Positions 1 to 11,883 of a DNA stretch of 64,000 bases are shown here, one piece after another (the first letter of the stretch is position 1; each line of letters begins with the position of its first letter). The notes under the pieces were generated by a model. That model searched no databases. It was not told the origin of the DNA and saw only the letters and a program-made list of their open reading frames with translations. The stretch covers positions 62,001 through 126,000 of the forward strand of contig OX637344.1 in NCBI GenBank assembly GCA_951799405.1. The letters run 5' to 3'. This DNA comes from Agapetus fuscipes. Taxonomy: Eukaryota > Arthropoda > Insecta > Trichoptera > Glossosomatidae. Both the position numbers and the translations under genes were made by a program.

Positions 1-494
1 TCTTAGCTAATTAAACAAATGTGTCAAGAAAAGGCGGCAGGAGTTGTAGAGTTTATTATAAATTTGAGGTTTGGGTTTTGGTTTTGAAAAATCATGAAAA
101 AGTGCTATACCACGTGTTTCCTTTTGTGAGCATGAAGATAAAGCAAATGCTAATGTATACCCACAGCTTACATTATAGATTTGCGAGTATAACATATCGG
201 TGTGAATGACCACAGACTACTAAATAATGAAGATCAATGTTGCGCGCATCATCATAATTTGTCAGAAACACAAATGATGATTTCTTTATTTTTCGTGGAG
301 CCGAGTATGAATATTTCGCCCATAAAACTATAAAGCCTTTGATAATTTCCCTCCATTATATGAACATGTTTTTTGTTAAAAACTAATCATTCACGTAGTC
401 TCCTCCCACCGCCTAAACATCTCAACAACAAAGCATCTGCACCCCAAGTGCGCGTAAACCCAACAATAGTGCTATGTTAAATGTATGAACATTG

Positions 495-575
495 CACAGT
501 CAGACGCTAGTTAGGGGCGCTGTTTTAGTTTCCATATATCTTTTGTCTGCGGAGTAATGCTTTGTACTTCGGGTT
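495..575. repeat. Family M palindromic element, half copy
   Basis: The core GCGCTGTTTTAGTTTCCATA is shared with copies near 2.8, 24.9, 32.9 and 41.9 kb. Only the right half of the palindrome is well kept. A downstream TAATGCTTTGTA resembles the AATGCTTTG outer arm of other copies. See the 41826-41935 entry for the full structure. Confidence 0.5.
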
Positions 576-1944
576 CTGGAACAGCTCTTTATGGGTTCAT
601 ACACACATTCCGAATATTACGTCTTCTATCTTAATGACAATCAAAGCAGTGATCACAAACCAAATGCATTCAATCGACCCGGTACAAATTCCAAGACAAA
701 CAAATTCTGGCATCATACTCTTGCCATTATGCGATTTCTAAGAACCCAGCCAGATAGACCAGCCAGTGTTTACGCCGAGTCCATTTATTGGGTGATTAAA
801 GAACGTAATATATAAGTTTATATGTGTTAGCATCATTCGGGGATCCTTCTAGAACAGTAAATAAAGAAGAGTCTTGGCTTCCTTCATAAAGACCTTCTAA
901 CGCTATCAATCAAATGGCTTTCTCCTCAGTTTTTATGTTTTTACCGTTCAACAATCCACGAACCAAGAACATGCTCGGAAAATCTTAGATAAAAACGCTC
1001 CGGGCCATTGCTGAAAGCACACTGAGATGCCGATTAAGAGAAATGAGAAGTACGTGTGACATTTTGAGATCTGAAGGGAGCATGTTGTCCACATGACTCG
1101 TTGCACGGGAAATACCAGGCGCCCAGCGTTCACCAGGCCGGCCACCCAACATATGGGAGAACAGCTGGTCTTCTGCATCCTAGGAGGGAGCTCCGCAGTA
1201 AATAGATCTTAAATATATTGCAAGAATAAGACAATCCGCTCCCACTCTTTCGGCCATCTTGCTCTTTGCGTTTCCCGCGCATTTCTAACTTTGTTATTGC
1301 AATATTTGTTTCCAGGCACTGTTGTCTGTTTTTGTCTTTTATTAACCCGACCACATTTTGATACAGTGCATATAATTCAGAGTTGTCTCCTCTTCACCAT
1401 GTTTTCCGACTGTCATATTTTGTTGAACTGTAAATTTGGCAGAAATTTTTCCTTTCAAGGAGGATGGTCAGTATGCAGGTTTAATATGTATGTGTGATGT
1501 AAAGTAATTAGTGGAAATACGCTCGCGGTGCCCATAAATTTGATACTCATAACAACTCCAAGGATTCCACTATTACCATTTATCAAAAAAAAAATACAAA
1601 TATCACTTCTGGTGAAAAGGTTAAAAGTTACTGATTTGATCAATGTGTTCCTTTTTTGGAATATTTTTCCCGCCCGCGCCAAAAAGCGGCAAAGCCTTTT
1701 TTACTTTTAGTTTTTATAAAAACAGACACAATTTTATACTTGAAACGAGATTCATAAATTACTCTAACATAGTGCGGCAATAAATCCTGCGTATCTGTAT
1801 TCTTATTTTTTGTTATAAAATTATTGCTGTGTGATTTTTTTATCTTTATTATTATCGATCCTCATAAATCACAAACTTCAAGAAAAAATACGATTTTAGG
1901 TGTCATAAAAATTATGTCAGAAGATTTTAAAGAAGTATTTAAAA
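576..1944. other. Unassigned AT-rich DNA
   Basis: I see no gene, SINE or foldback here. Short open frames are all below 80 codons and overlap on both strands, as expected by chance. The stretch at 1100-1280 is less AT-rich than its surroundings but shows no recognisable motif. Confidence 0.6.
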
Positions 1945-1946
1945 AA

Positions 1947-1980
<34 letters not shown>
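1945..1980. repeat. TA microsatellite, left of foldback
   Basis: Near-pure TA dinucleotide run directly against the left arm of the foldback at 1981. A second TA run lies at 2144-2171, so the foldback looks inserted in, or bordered by, TA repeats. Confidence 0.9.
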
Positions 1981-1982
<2 letters not shown>

Positions 1983-2112
1983 TGATAGGTTTTCGGGTAA
2001 TCCGTTAATTTGCTATTTTATAGCCGACGTTTCGGATCGGTATCACGATCCTTCATCAGGGCGGTCCTGCTATAAAATAGCAAATTAACGGATTACCCGA
2101 AAACCTATCAAC
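1981..2112. repeat. Foldback F1, 43-bp perfect arms
   Basis: Positions 1981-2023 are the exact reverse complement of 2070-2112, separated by a 46-base loop. The loop holds CCGACGTTTCGG, an inner stem GGATCG/CGATCC, and CCTTCATCAGG. No open frame is present. It could be a MITE-like foldback or an inserted hairpin. The perfect arms imply recent formation or gene conversion between arms. Confidence 0.9.
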
Positions 2113-2143
2113 ATGTATAATATCCGTGAAAACTTAAAATTAA

Positions 2144-2171
2144 ACATATATATATATATATATATATATAT
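2144..2171. repeat. TA microsatellite, right of foldback
   Basis: Second TA run of about 28 bases, 31 bases to the right of foldback F1. Confidence 0.9.
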
Positions 2172-2328
2172 CACGCTTACACATGCTGCAAGCGTACTAA
2201 AAAAAAACAAACCTCATATGAACAAAACCATGCAACTCCTGCCCGCTTCCCTGCAACCAGCGTGGCGTGGCTAAAAATGAACCAAATTTGTACAGCATGG
2301 TAGTCAACCTCATGCCAGCCTATATCAG
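2172..2328 (-). mobile_element. SINE-C, diverged copy
   Basis: On the minus strand this reads as a degraded copy of the SINE-C body: the GGTTGACTACCATGCTGTAC start, a gap where GTTCACTTTGCCAATGTCAC would lie, then the TTGCAGG and TTCATATGAGG blocks. The TTAGA tail is missing and the TA run takes its place. It is much more diverged than the copies at 26.5, 43.3 and 46.0 kb. Confidence 0.65.
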
Positions 2329-2743
2329 CTGATTCTGAACAAGTGTGAAATGCGTAAATATGGAAAGAAAATATTTTAATTAAGTGGGTAGTCATCAAAA
2401 TATGTTTTTTTCTTCAAAATATATTATTTTATAGGATTTTTGAAGATATATTTCCTATTCTTTAAGCAACACGAAGAAGTACATTTGGGTTCATCGCACA
2501 CAATTTGTTATTTTATTCAAAAGTACAGCGGCATATTAATAGGTCGTTACAATCAAGATTTTAATTTAGTATTTTCACCGCCGATATGAAAGCGCGCTCT
2601 GATGGACTATTACGGAGGTTCTCAGTGTTAATCTCTCTTTAATAAAAGACGTGCCGTGATGGAGAAAGAATGCTCACGTCTTCAATACGGAATTCTGGCA
2701 TTTGAGTGTGAGCCTCTCGTCAAGTATCTCCTTTTTTTCAAAA

Positions 2744-2816
2744 ATATTTCAAGAAACTAAAACAGCGCTACAAGTGAGCGTTAAGTTTCCATACGTTTAT
2801 TATGTTGGGTAAATTA
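2744..2816. repeat. Family M palindromic element
   Basis: AGAAACTAAAACAGCGC is followed by AAGTGAGCGTTAAGTTTCC, which forms the two arms of the M palindrome. The outer right arm (ATACGTTTATTATGTTGGGT) is degenerate. Confidence 0.6.
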
Positions 2817-4734
2817 CATTATTACAAAATGTATTAAAAAAAAAAGTTTATGATCTGCGACCACGACTAACGCATTGTTGTTCATGTACGTGTGTAATAT
2901 GTAGGAGAATTATTTCACCATTAATTTATTTAAAAATGTAGCTTTTATTTTTCGTATTTTAATATTCAACCCTAATATTTCGATTCCAGTACAATAAAAG
3001 ACGTATGAAATTTATTATTAACGGACTTGGCACAAACTACATGGACAAAAAAGGGACATCACAGGACTGGATTGTTTGGGAAAAGGCAAAATAATATTTT
3101 GTTATGAGTTGCAAAAAACCCTGGTCACATAGACCTATAACGCTTGCACGCAGAGATAAGATCTAATTTTAAATTTGTGCCGGGTTCATTATTGACGAGG
3201 TTAGAAAATTAAAATAATCGAACACAGCCCATTCAAATTATATTTTTATGAAAACAAAAACATTACAATATGAGAAAAACATGCTTTGGCAGGTTATGCC
3301 TCCATATGTACAAAAATATCTAAGAAGAACAATTACGAATGGAAAACAATTGAGAAAATTTATTATTAAATTTTCTCTTTTGTATGATGAACTACAATTT
3401 AAACGAGTTTAATCAACTTTATAATAATCCACAAAAGATGACAGTGGAATTGAGTATTTACCTCAAAGAAAGGAAACAGAATTACCCTGAACAGCAGAAC
3501 ACATTTGTTCATTTCGTGAAAACATAAACGAAGCGTGAAAATATTCATTAGGATTTTTCTTCCATTTTAGATATTTCGTACATTATACTTACTACCAGCT
3601 GAATGTTCGTTTAAAAACCCATTTCCGTTCTTCATCAGGCTAATTGCTTCGCCTGTTGAAAGGTTTTTTATCTTTCAAATAATAATCGTAACATTTCAGC
3701 GTGAAATTGGAATTATTTGTACTTTATACAGACTTTTAGATTTATTTAACACCCACCTCATACTTCTTATTAGGAATAATTATTATAGTCAATAGCTAAC
3801 TGGTTAGAATTTTCACTTTAAATGCTGTATACCAGTCATTGTACATTGTACAACTTATTTTAATTTTAAAATATATCGTCATTGTTTTCACCCTCAGATC
3901 AGTAATTAATAATATCATCAAAAGTAAACAGAAAACAAATTACAATTTAACAAACCCTAGCCGCCAATAGCCGCCAACATTATTTATTTACCGAACTTTT
4001 ATTTATTTAACTTTCCTCAAAAATTCTAGATCGCTTTTTCTGATTCTATGTAATGAAAATGTGACAAAATTAAAAAAAAACTGATAAAGAAGGCAGTCTT
4101 GATTTAAATCCATTTAGAATCAAATGTAAAGAACAATAATAATTATATGTAGTATTGAAGAAATGTTAATTTGCATGTTAAATTGATAGTTATATAAAAC
4201 CGAGTAACTGTTCAGTTTTTCTCGCTTTTCTTCTCGGTCATTTGGTTAGTCGATACATGTAAAACCGTATTGCGTAACCTCAGACTGAGTATCGCATTTA
4301 ACAGTGCGGGTGTTACCCGGTCAACTGATATTTATATGTTAACTGTATCCAGACCGCAATGCTACCGTAATATTGAATCTCATGTTACTGAGGCAACACC
4401 GTGGAAGTGCTATTGCGTTTGCCCACAATATCACCTTATTCTGACTTTGTGACAACTTCCAGCCCCATTACAGTATTTTCTTATAATTTAGATGATGACC
4501 ATTAAAAAAATATTCAAAGCTTAGTAACCGATAGTGAGTAAAGGCAAGCTCAGATGGATACATAGGGATGATTTTGTGAAAGCCGTATTGCTAAGATCTT
4601 AACTAAATACGTAAAACTTCGTACTTGAATTTTTCAGATCTATTGGGGGTTGGCACAAGGCATTTTCTAATTTACAATCAGAGGCTTTCATCATTAGACT
4701 TGTATCTATCGGCAACTACACAGCTGCAGCCTCA
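2817..4734. other. Unassigned AT-rich DNA
   Basis: Apart from the weak exon candidate at 3593-3652 I see no feature. A 60-codon open frame near 4270-4452 lies in slightly less AT-rich sequence but resembles no family I know and has no splice context. Confidence 0.6.
3593..3652 (-). other. Candidate internal exon, 60 nt
   Basis: Read on the minus strand, a CAACAG acceptor after a short pyrimidine run precedes 60 bases, followed by a strong donor GTAAGTATAATG. Only one frame is open: two bases, then EAISLMKNGNGFLNEHSAG, then one base. The other two frames contain stops. A 19-codon open frame is easily due to chance, so the call rests on the splice signals. No protein family is recognised. Candidates at 40724 and 47059 lie on the same strand, so one minus-strand gene with long introns is possible but unproven. 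Confidence 0.22.
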
Positions 4735-4812
4735 AGTTCAACTCGCCACATGCAACCCATTCAGGGATAACGCGGCAAGAAGTTACACTATATGTGTAGT
4801 TGCGTACTGATT
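4735..4812 (+). mobile_element. SINE-B, 3' end only
   Basis: Carries CTCGCCACATGCAACCCATT, AACGCGGCAAGAAGTTACAC and TATATGTGTAG, the SINE-B 3' blocks also seen at 23.1, 55.1 and 61.4 kb. The tRNA-like head is absent. Upstream, a good acceptor (TTTTTCAG at about 4638) opens into a short open frame without a convincing donor. Confidence 0.75.
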
Positions 4813-6070
4813 TAAACTGAAAATTGCGTTTTTGTTCTTTATATCAATGATTGTAATCGTAAGCAAGAATAGATATGCTCAGTTTTTGTTAACACCCGCT
4901 TAAATCACTTATTTCAAAAGCTTTTAGTCTCATTTTTTCTTCTAACAAGTTTTTTTCACTGTAAGCATGAGATACATACATAGTAAGCACATTATGAAAG
5001 CTACGTTACCTACGCGTTCAGAACAAGTTGTCGGTGCTACAATGAGAATAATATGCAACGGTTCTGATTGTCAAGTTTCCTGGTTTCTAATACTAAGAAT
5101 GCAGTGATATGGTGCACTTCACCGACACCTCCGCTAAGCTGCCCTATACTGCTCCATTTCCGTGTTTGAGATCCGTACACTGCAAACGCCAATATTGTGA
5201 GTCCAATCTCATAATAGTAAGATTTAATCCATAGATGATCTACAGATCATAATTTTATTGAATAGAGGATTGTCTTTAGGAGATGGTTGAGATGAAAGCT
5301 ACACTGATGAACTTAAAGAAATACATTGTAACGTAGCTGTGTTATATTTTCCTCGTGTCCAGAATATTCTGTTTTCTTACACGACTAGTTTTTCTTTCAG
5401 GGAAATACTGTACAAATAATAACTGATTTTTTCTTTCAGATAATATTGTTTCTGTTGGTATGAAACAAGAGTACGCGGTGTGAGTAGGCGGTAATAAAGA
5501 CGTGTAGAGTTCAACGTCATTGTTTTGTTTTGTATGGGAGTATTATTAAATCTCTAACGTCACAGCACATTAGGCATGAGTTCCAAGAAAACGCTTGAAA
5601 GATGACATAAGACGAAGAGTAGGCGCCTTCATAGACTACGAGTGTATGCAACTGAAACCTTTAGGCATCAAGCCCACATGCATGAGGTCAATAACAAGAA
5701 TATTACCTGTACCACTAGTTTAAAGCTTTTCGTATGTCTTAACTGAAACAAAGCGTTAAAAAAATATATAAACTAAAGCAGTGCCTCTCAAGAGCGTTTA
5801 CCTATCCGAATATTATTTGGTTGATATCAGCGTTATGTGTTATACTTTTTGTACTAGTAATAGATGAAGGAGATTAAATAAATAATATCTCACATGGATG
5901 CATTATATGTTTGGATCTTAATTGTACATAATATGAAGGTGTAAATGATACCATAAATAATGCGTAGGAGTACTGGAATGGAAGACAGATGTCCCAAATT
6001 TGCTTAAAAAAAACAGATTAACAAATTGGTGATCGTTTGTTTTTATTTTATCACACATCAAGGGTATTTA
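4813..6070. other. Unassigned AT-rich DNA
   Basis: Nothing recognisable apart from two tandem acceptor-like pyrimidine tracts near 5400 and 5439 (next entry). Confidence 0.55.
5440..5479 (+). other. Candidate micro-exon, 40 nt
   Basis: TTTTTTCTTTCAG is an excellent acceptor and GTGAGT after position 5479 an excellent donor. The 40 bases between are open in the frame giving NIVSVGMKQEYA. A second, near-identical acceptor tract ends at 5400. With no neighbouring exon visible, this may be chance or a non-coding exon. Confidence 0.18.
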
Positions 6071-6306
6071 TACCATTTATATTTCGAATGTGCTCTTCGC
6101 TGGGTTGAAAAATTCATAAACCTTTACCAATGACCGGTCACCAAAGTTCCATCCAGCCTTACAGCAACTGGGTCTTGCTTGAGTATTGGCGCTTTGTAGC
6201 GACGATCAAGCTCGTACACCTCTGCGGCACTACAACAAGTGTCATAGACCCCTAGAGTCTTTAGAATCTAGGGAGTCTCCCGCACAGGATTTCTTAAAAA
6301 AAAAAA
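6071..6306 (+). mobile_element. SINE-A, head-truncated, tail type 2
   Basis: Shares the SINE-A body (GCTCTTCGCTGGGTTGAAAA, AACTGGGTCTTGCTTGAG, TTGGCGCTTTGTAGCGACG) but ends in a different tail: CCTCTGCGGCAC..., GTCATAGACCCCTA, CCCGCACAGGATT, then A-rich. The same tail is seen at 11.9 and 37.1 kb on the minus strand. The tRNA-like head is missing. Confidence 0.85.
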
Positions 6307-6348
6307 GGTATTTGTAGGAGTTTAGTCGCTACTAGATAACACTTAATC

Positions 6349-6370
6349 AAGCAAGACCCAGTTACTTAAA
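6349..6370 (-). mobile_element. SINE-A body fragment
   Basis: AATCAAGCAAGACCCAGTTA is the reverse complement of the SINE-A core and lies about 40 bases after the plus-strand copy, giving an inverted pair. Confidence 0.6.
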
Positions 6371-7791
6371 TATGTACAATCTTTTCAAACAGAAAAAAGT
6401 CGTAAGTTAGTATGTAAATGGGAGCTTCTCTTACTTTAAGGCTGCTATACAGAATATGCAAATTTATTTTGCAACGCGGCTTTTATTAAAATGACTTCTC
6501 CTTCATATCAGAGCATTTTTTTTTCTCATACAATGTTGACACCATCCTTAGACTTCCGCGTCTGCTCTGCACATAAATAAATGTTTCAAACCAACAAAGC
6601 AAAATCATTTCGAGATTTTTCTCTTCTCATCGTCGTTGTGTCCCATTACGAAATGTTTATGCTGTGTTGAGAAAGGAATTGCCCTATTTATCATATTTCT
6701 AGACAGCTTTATATTTTTTTAATTTATTATGGTTTATTTTGTTGTATTTTTTGGAATAATTTTAATTAATATGTATTTTTACGGCATTTAATTTTAATTT
6801 ATTTGTGAGAGGAAAATATAAATATTACAACTGTCATGGGAAATCAAATGTTGAATCCAAAAAAATAAACCTATATTTTACTTGTTTTTGCTTTACTTTA
6901 CTTTACAATGTATTTGAGGTCAATGTTTTTCAAAAAATCATTCCTTGTTTTGTTTTTAAAAATTGTATTTCTAATCTTCATCAACTATACGAGTATTGTT
7001 CGGTTATTTTTTGGTAATTGAAAAAATATACTGAAATAAAGATCAATAGCTCATCATTGCTCACTTGACAACAAGAGTAGTGTCTCCTGAGGGCATTGGT
7101 TACCACATCGACGAAAATCGAAGTAATGTTACTTCTCCAATAGCTGATCGTCTTAATTTTATGTGAACGCAGCTTGGTATTTTTAGTGAAAAACTGGAGC
7201 TTGACTTTGACCTCGTTTTCATTTAATTCAACACAGAATTAAAAACTAATAAACATGACTTGGAGAATCAGATTAAATACAAAGGATTATTAAGAATCAG
7301 CATAGCTCACCAGATATAAATGTATTTAGAAGATATTTATTTTAGCGCACTTTCTAGAGTTAGTTATAATTACTCCCAGGAGAATGCGCCGTGATGGCCG
7401 CCTGCTCTGATATCAGTCATATTACTTCTCAGATTCGCTTCATCTATCAATGTCTTCATTTTAATTTTGTTTTCTCTCTCTTTCTGATCACCAGTGTAAC
7501 ATCTGTATCTGTATCATGCCGCTGTAGGTGGCCAGTATCTCCTCAAATTTGACTTCACTGTGTTCTATCCTTTCATATTCCAGACTTTTATCGCTATTTT
7601 CAATTATGTTCTCCCCAATACTTGAATCGATTAGAGCTAATCATTTGCGTTCAAAACCATCAACTTTCTTATGAAGTCTCTGATCATTATTCATATTATA
7701 TTTCCTCACGTAGTTTTATTTTATTTTTAAACTATTGTTTTTAGAGATTTTTTTCGTGAATTTTCTCTACTTTAAAAACTTAAGGAAAATC
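6371..7791. other. Unassigned AT-rich DNA
   Basis: No recognisable gene or repeat copy. Several short open frames are AT-driven. Confidence 0.6.
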
Positions 7792-9378
7792 AAGATGTTG
7801 AGAGGTCTCTGCAACCCTTACTTGGACAATCCTACAAGATGTTGAGAGGTCTCTGCAACCCTTACTTGGACAATCCTACAAGATGTTGAGAGGTCTCTGC
7901 AACCCTTACTTGGACAATCCTACAAGATGTTGAGAGGTCTCTGCAACCCTTACTTGGACAATCCTACAAGATGTTGAGAGGTCTCTGCAACCCTTACTTG
8001 GACAATCCTACAAGATGTTGAGAGGTCTCTGCAACCCTTACTTGGACAATCCTACAAGATGTTGAGAGGTCTCTGCAACCCTTACTTGGACAATCCTACA
8101 AGATGTTGAGAGGTCTCTGCAACCCTTACTTGGACAATCCTACAAGATGTTGAGAGGTCTCTGCAACCCTTACTTGGACAATCCTACAAGATGTTGAGAG
8201 GTCTCTGCAACCCTTACTTGGACAATCCTACAAGATGTTGAGAGGTCTCTGCAACCCTTACTTGGACAATCCTACAAGATGTTGAGAGGTCTCTGCAACC
8301 CTTACTTGGACAATCCTACAAGATGTTGAGAGGTCTCTGCAACCCTTACTTGGACAATCCTACAAGATGTTGAGAGGTCTCTGCAACCCTTACTTGGACA
8401 ATCCTACAAGATGTTGAGAGGTCTCTGCAACCCTTACTTGGACAATCCTACAAGATGTTGAGAGGTCTCTGCAACCCTTACTTGGACAATCCTACAAGAT
8501 GTTGAGAGGTCTCTGCAACCCTTACTTGGACAATCCTACAAGATGTTGAGAGGTCTCTGCAACCCTTACTTGGACAATCCTACAAGATGTTGAGAGGTCT
8601 CTGCAACCCTTACTTGGACAATCCTACAAGATGTTGAGAGGTCTCTGCAACCCTTACTTGGACAATCCTACAAGATGTTGAGAGGTCTCTGCAACCCTTA
8701 CTTGGACAATCCTACAAGATGTTGAGAGGTCTCTGCAACCCTTACTTGGACAATCCTACAAGATGTTGAGAGGTCTCTGCAACCCTTACTTGGACAATCC
8801 TACAAGATGTTGAGAGGTCTCTGCAACCCTTACTTGGACAATCCTACAAGATGTTGAGAGGTCTCTGCAACCCTTACTTGGACAATCCTACAAGATGTTG
8901 AGAGGTCTCTGCAACCCTTACTTGGACAATCCTACAAGATGTTGAGAGGTCTCTGCAACCCTTACTTGGACAATCCTACAAGATGTTGAGAGGTCTCTGC
9001 AACCCTTACTTGGACAATCCTACAAGATGTTGAGAGGTCTCTGCAACCCTTACTTGGACAATCCTACAAGATGTTGAGAGGTCTCTGCAACCCTTACTTG
9101 GACAATCCTACAAGATGTTGAGAGGTCTCTGCAACCCTTACTTGGACAATCCTACAAGATGTTGAGAGGTCTCTGCAACCCTTACTTGGACAATCCTACA
9201 AGATGTTGAGAGGTCTCTGCAACCCTTACTTGGACAATCCTACAAGATGTTGAGAGGTCTCTGCAACCCTTACTTGGACAATCCTACAAGATGTTGAGAG
9301 GTCTCTGCAACCCTTACTTGGACAATCCTACAAGATGTTGAGAGGTCTCTGCAACCCTTACTTGGACAATCCTACAAG
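7792..9378. repeat. 44-bp tandem array, 36 perfect copies
   Basis: The unit begins AAGATGTTGAGAGG, continues TCTCTGCAACCC, and ends TTACTTGGACAATCCTAC. It is 44 bases long, and 36 full copies plus 3 bases fill the interval exactly. I could not find a single substitution. The unit is about 45 percent GC against AT-rich flanks. 44 is not a multiple of three and the unit contains TGA, so no frame stays open beyond three units. It has no spacers, so it is not a CRISPR array. The start follows AT-rich DNA without a visible unit remnant, and the right edge runs into retrotransposon-like sequence. Confidence 0.98.
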
Positions 9379-9430
9379 GTGGCAGATGACTCGCCAGGCT
9401 GGCTTAGAAGATAATGATGAAATAAAATAG
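9376..9430 (+). mobile_element. Possible RTE-like 3' coding remnant
   Basis: Immediately after the 44-bp array the frame reads PTRWQMTRQAGLEDNDE, reminiscent of the RW-x-D-D...AG motif near the C-terminus of many arthropod endonuclease/reverse transcriptase elements. A related sequence ending CCTTAGAAGATGATGAGGA lies on the minus strand at 42.4 kb. The match is short, so the call is tentative. Confidence 0.35.
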
Positions 9431-11883
9431 ACCTCGCGTATCAAAATATACCACCAACCCGTCTGGTGAACGTGGGGACTTATTGCAAATTCTTTTCAAA
9501 TAAACATCAAATTAAAAAAAAAAAAACTGAACACAGCAGTCGATTGAAAGGAATGGAGAAGATTGGACGAGACCTACGTCTGTGAAAGAAGAAGTCATAA
9601 TATACTTTCAAAGTAACGGGACCTAGTTTGTCGTGGTGCTGAAAAGTGTGAATGGAAGTTGCAAAGAGCTCCTAAAGTTTGCTTCACACGAAAATGGCAG
9701 TCATCAAATATATCATCCTATCTCCAGAAAACAAGGCAGTATTCAGCTTTAGGAAGAGTATGAAGCTGTTTATTTGTAATCAATCTTGGCGACTTATAAA
9801 TCTTTATTAATTAGAGAAACATAATTCTGACCGTTACATCTAGATGGAAGAAGACTTGCTGTTCGCAGTTCTGTGATCAGTTTCACGCGTGAAGTGGAAC
9901 CGGTCCTCCTCTGCGGGTCGCGGCGGGGTGGGACAATTTTTTGCGAGTTCGCAATTAAAAGTGAAATGCGATATCAAGTTTATATTGTAAATCATTTGAA
10001 TGAGAATAACATGAGACTGTAACGATTTCTGCTACTAGCTTCTTGTTATTAATGTTCCATTGAAACCATCAAGCAAAGATAAAAAATATTTCTAACAATC
10101 ATATCGGATGAATTAATGTGTTTTTTTTTGCTTGAATGTATTGTCAATTCATATTTTGAATAGCTTGAGTTTTTACATACATGTAACATAGTTAGTGATT
10201 ATTCAAAATTTCGGAGCTATGGCCGAAGGGAGAAGGAATTAGGAATTTAACTTGGAGATGCTTGAAATAAAAGAATGCTGGTTCGAGTTCCAAGGACCTC
10301 TATACGATAGACTTTATCCTGACCTAACAGACGTCATTAGGAGAATTGATGAATTATGAAATTGTAAAGCAAAGACTTGAGTATTTCTGGCCAAACAAGA
10401 ATAGGGTTTTAAATAGAATGCATTTTCACCAACACATGAAATAATTATTAGGAAAAAAATTAAAATGTAGAAGCGTCAAATTCATTAATGAACCTGATTT
10501 TTAAACAAATTTGCTTTTCACCATAAAAGCAGTTTCTCATGCATTAACTCAATACTTGTATACACGTTCATTTAAACTAAATACATAATATGTATCAGCA
10601 AGTTTATTACTTTGTATTTATAATATTATTATAAATACAAAGTAATAAACTTGCTGATCTTACATCCAAATAAACTCGTTTTTTCTTTATACTGAACAAG
10701 CAATTAACAAAAACAAATGCATCTGAAAGTGATACAAAACATATAAACAATCTCTAGAACACGCTGCCGATAATCTACGTCATCAGTAATGAATATTGAT
10801 GGCGGCCATAAACGATTTTTAAGCAGCGACCGTTTCTAAAACGCCTTTTGAAACATCGATCGCAAATCTACGATAGTCCGACATAGACCTTGAAAACGTA
10901 AAACAAGCAAAAATGTGTGCCACGGACAGACGACTACTTTTCCTTTCGCGTACGAACTATGAGACGATATTATGCTGACCAGGAGTCGGCAAGACCAGGC
11001 GCCCAAAACTACAGGCGGCTCTTCAGGTTACCAAGACATCATCATGTTGACGTCGCAAGCAATCAAGCTGCAAATGTAGCGAAACTTCTTATAGCGTTGT
11101 CCCCGCAGGGATTGCATTTGAGTTTTAAGTGTTTTCTTTGGTAGAAAATAGGAAAAAATGTTCATTTATCAATGAAACCTATGTTAGCTTAATCACTTAT
11201 TCAGTTTTACCTTTAAGGTATCGATATTATGATTTTTATAATTTTTCTCTTGATAATGGTGTGTCAACTATACAAAAGCGCTCGAGATATTAAACTCAGC
11301 ACGTGAAGAGAAACCTTGTTTATATTTTCATATTATTAATTTAAATTAAATCTCTACAATGTCAAAGCACCAACCTTTAAACTTTAACACATATTTTTTT
11401 CTGTTCGGTGACCACGCTTGCCAACCACTGGTCCAGCAGTGGGCAGCACCCAAAATACACCATAATATCGTCACTTTCGCTTGCAGCCGCGGGCCCTGGG
11501 CGAGCTTGAGTGATTTTGAAAATACTGGGCGTGTGCGGGGAGGTCTGTGTGAGGAGAGAGGAAATCACTTTCTTTCTCGGTGGAGCAGTGATACAGTTGT
11601 GCTTGCAATCGGCGCAGCAAGCAAAGACGACTCTGCTTAAAGCCGCGCAGCAATGCAGGCAGAATATTACATGCGGCTATGCTGGTTACTTAATATGGAA
11701 ACAGGGTTAACTGGGAAATAGTTAATCACTAACAAGAGCGTGACTACGTCGTCATCTTCTGCAGAAGGTGTCATCTAATTTTTATTGCCCTTTTCATGAC
11801 TGTCAAAATCACTATTGTGAGAGTTGAAATCCTCTTTGGTTGTAAGTCTCTCTTGTAAGTTTTCTTGTTGTATTGAATATTGT
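9431..11883. other. Unassigned, with two GC-richer patches
   Basis: No gene is recognised. GC-richer patches lie at about 9890-9955, with the 12-base palindrome TTCACGCGTGAA, and at about 11440-11690. The second has overlapping open frames on both strands and CpG-bearing sequence, and could be a promoter or exon patch, but no start, splice or domain signal is decisive. Confidence 0.5.
10594..10658. repeat. Perfect 31-bp palindrome, 3-nt loop
   Basis: 31 bases from ATCAGCAAGTTTATTAC are followed by the loop ATT and their exact reverse complement. It is almost loop-free, unlike foldbacks F1-F4, and would extrude as a cruciform. No target-site duplication is visible. Confidence 0.95.

Noticed and set aside
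7792..9378. CRISPR array
   Set aside because: Units are directly adjacent with no unique spacers, no cas-like genes are present, and the surroundings are animal-type repeats.
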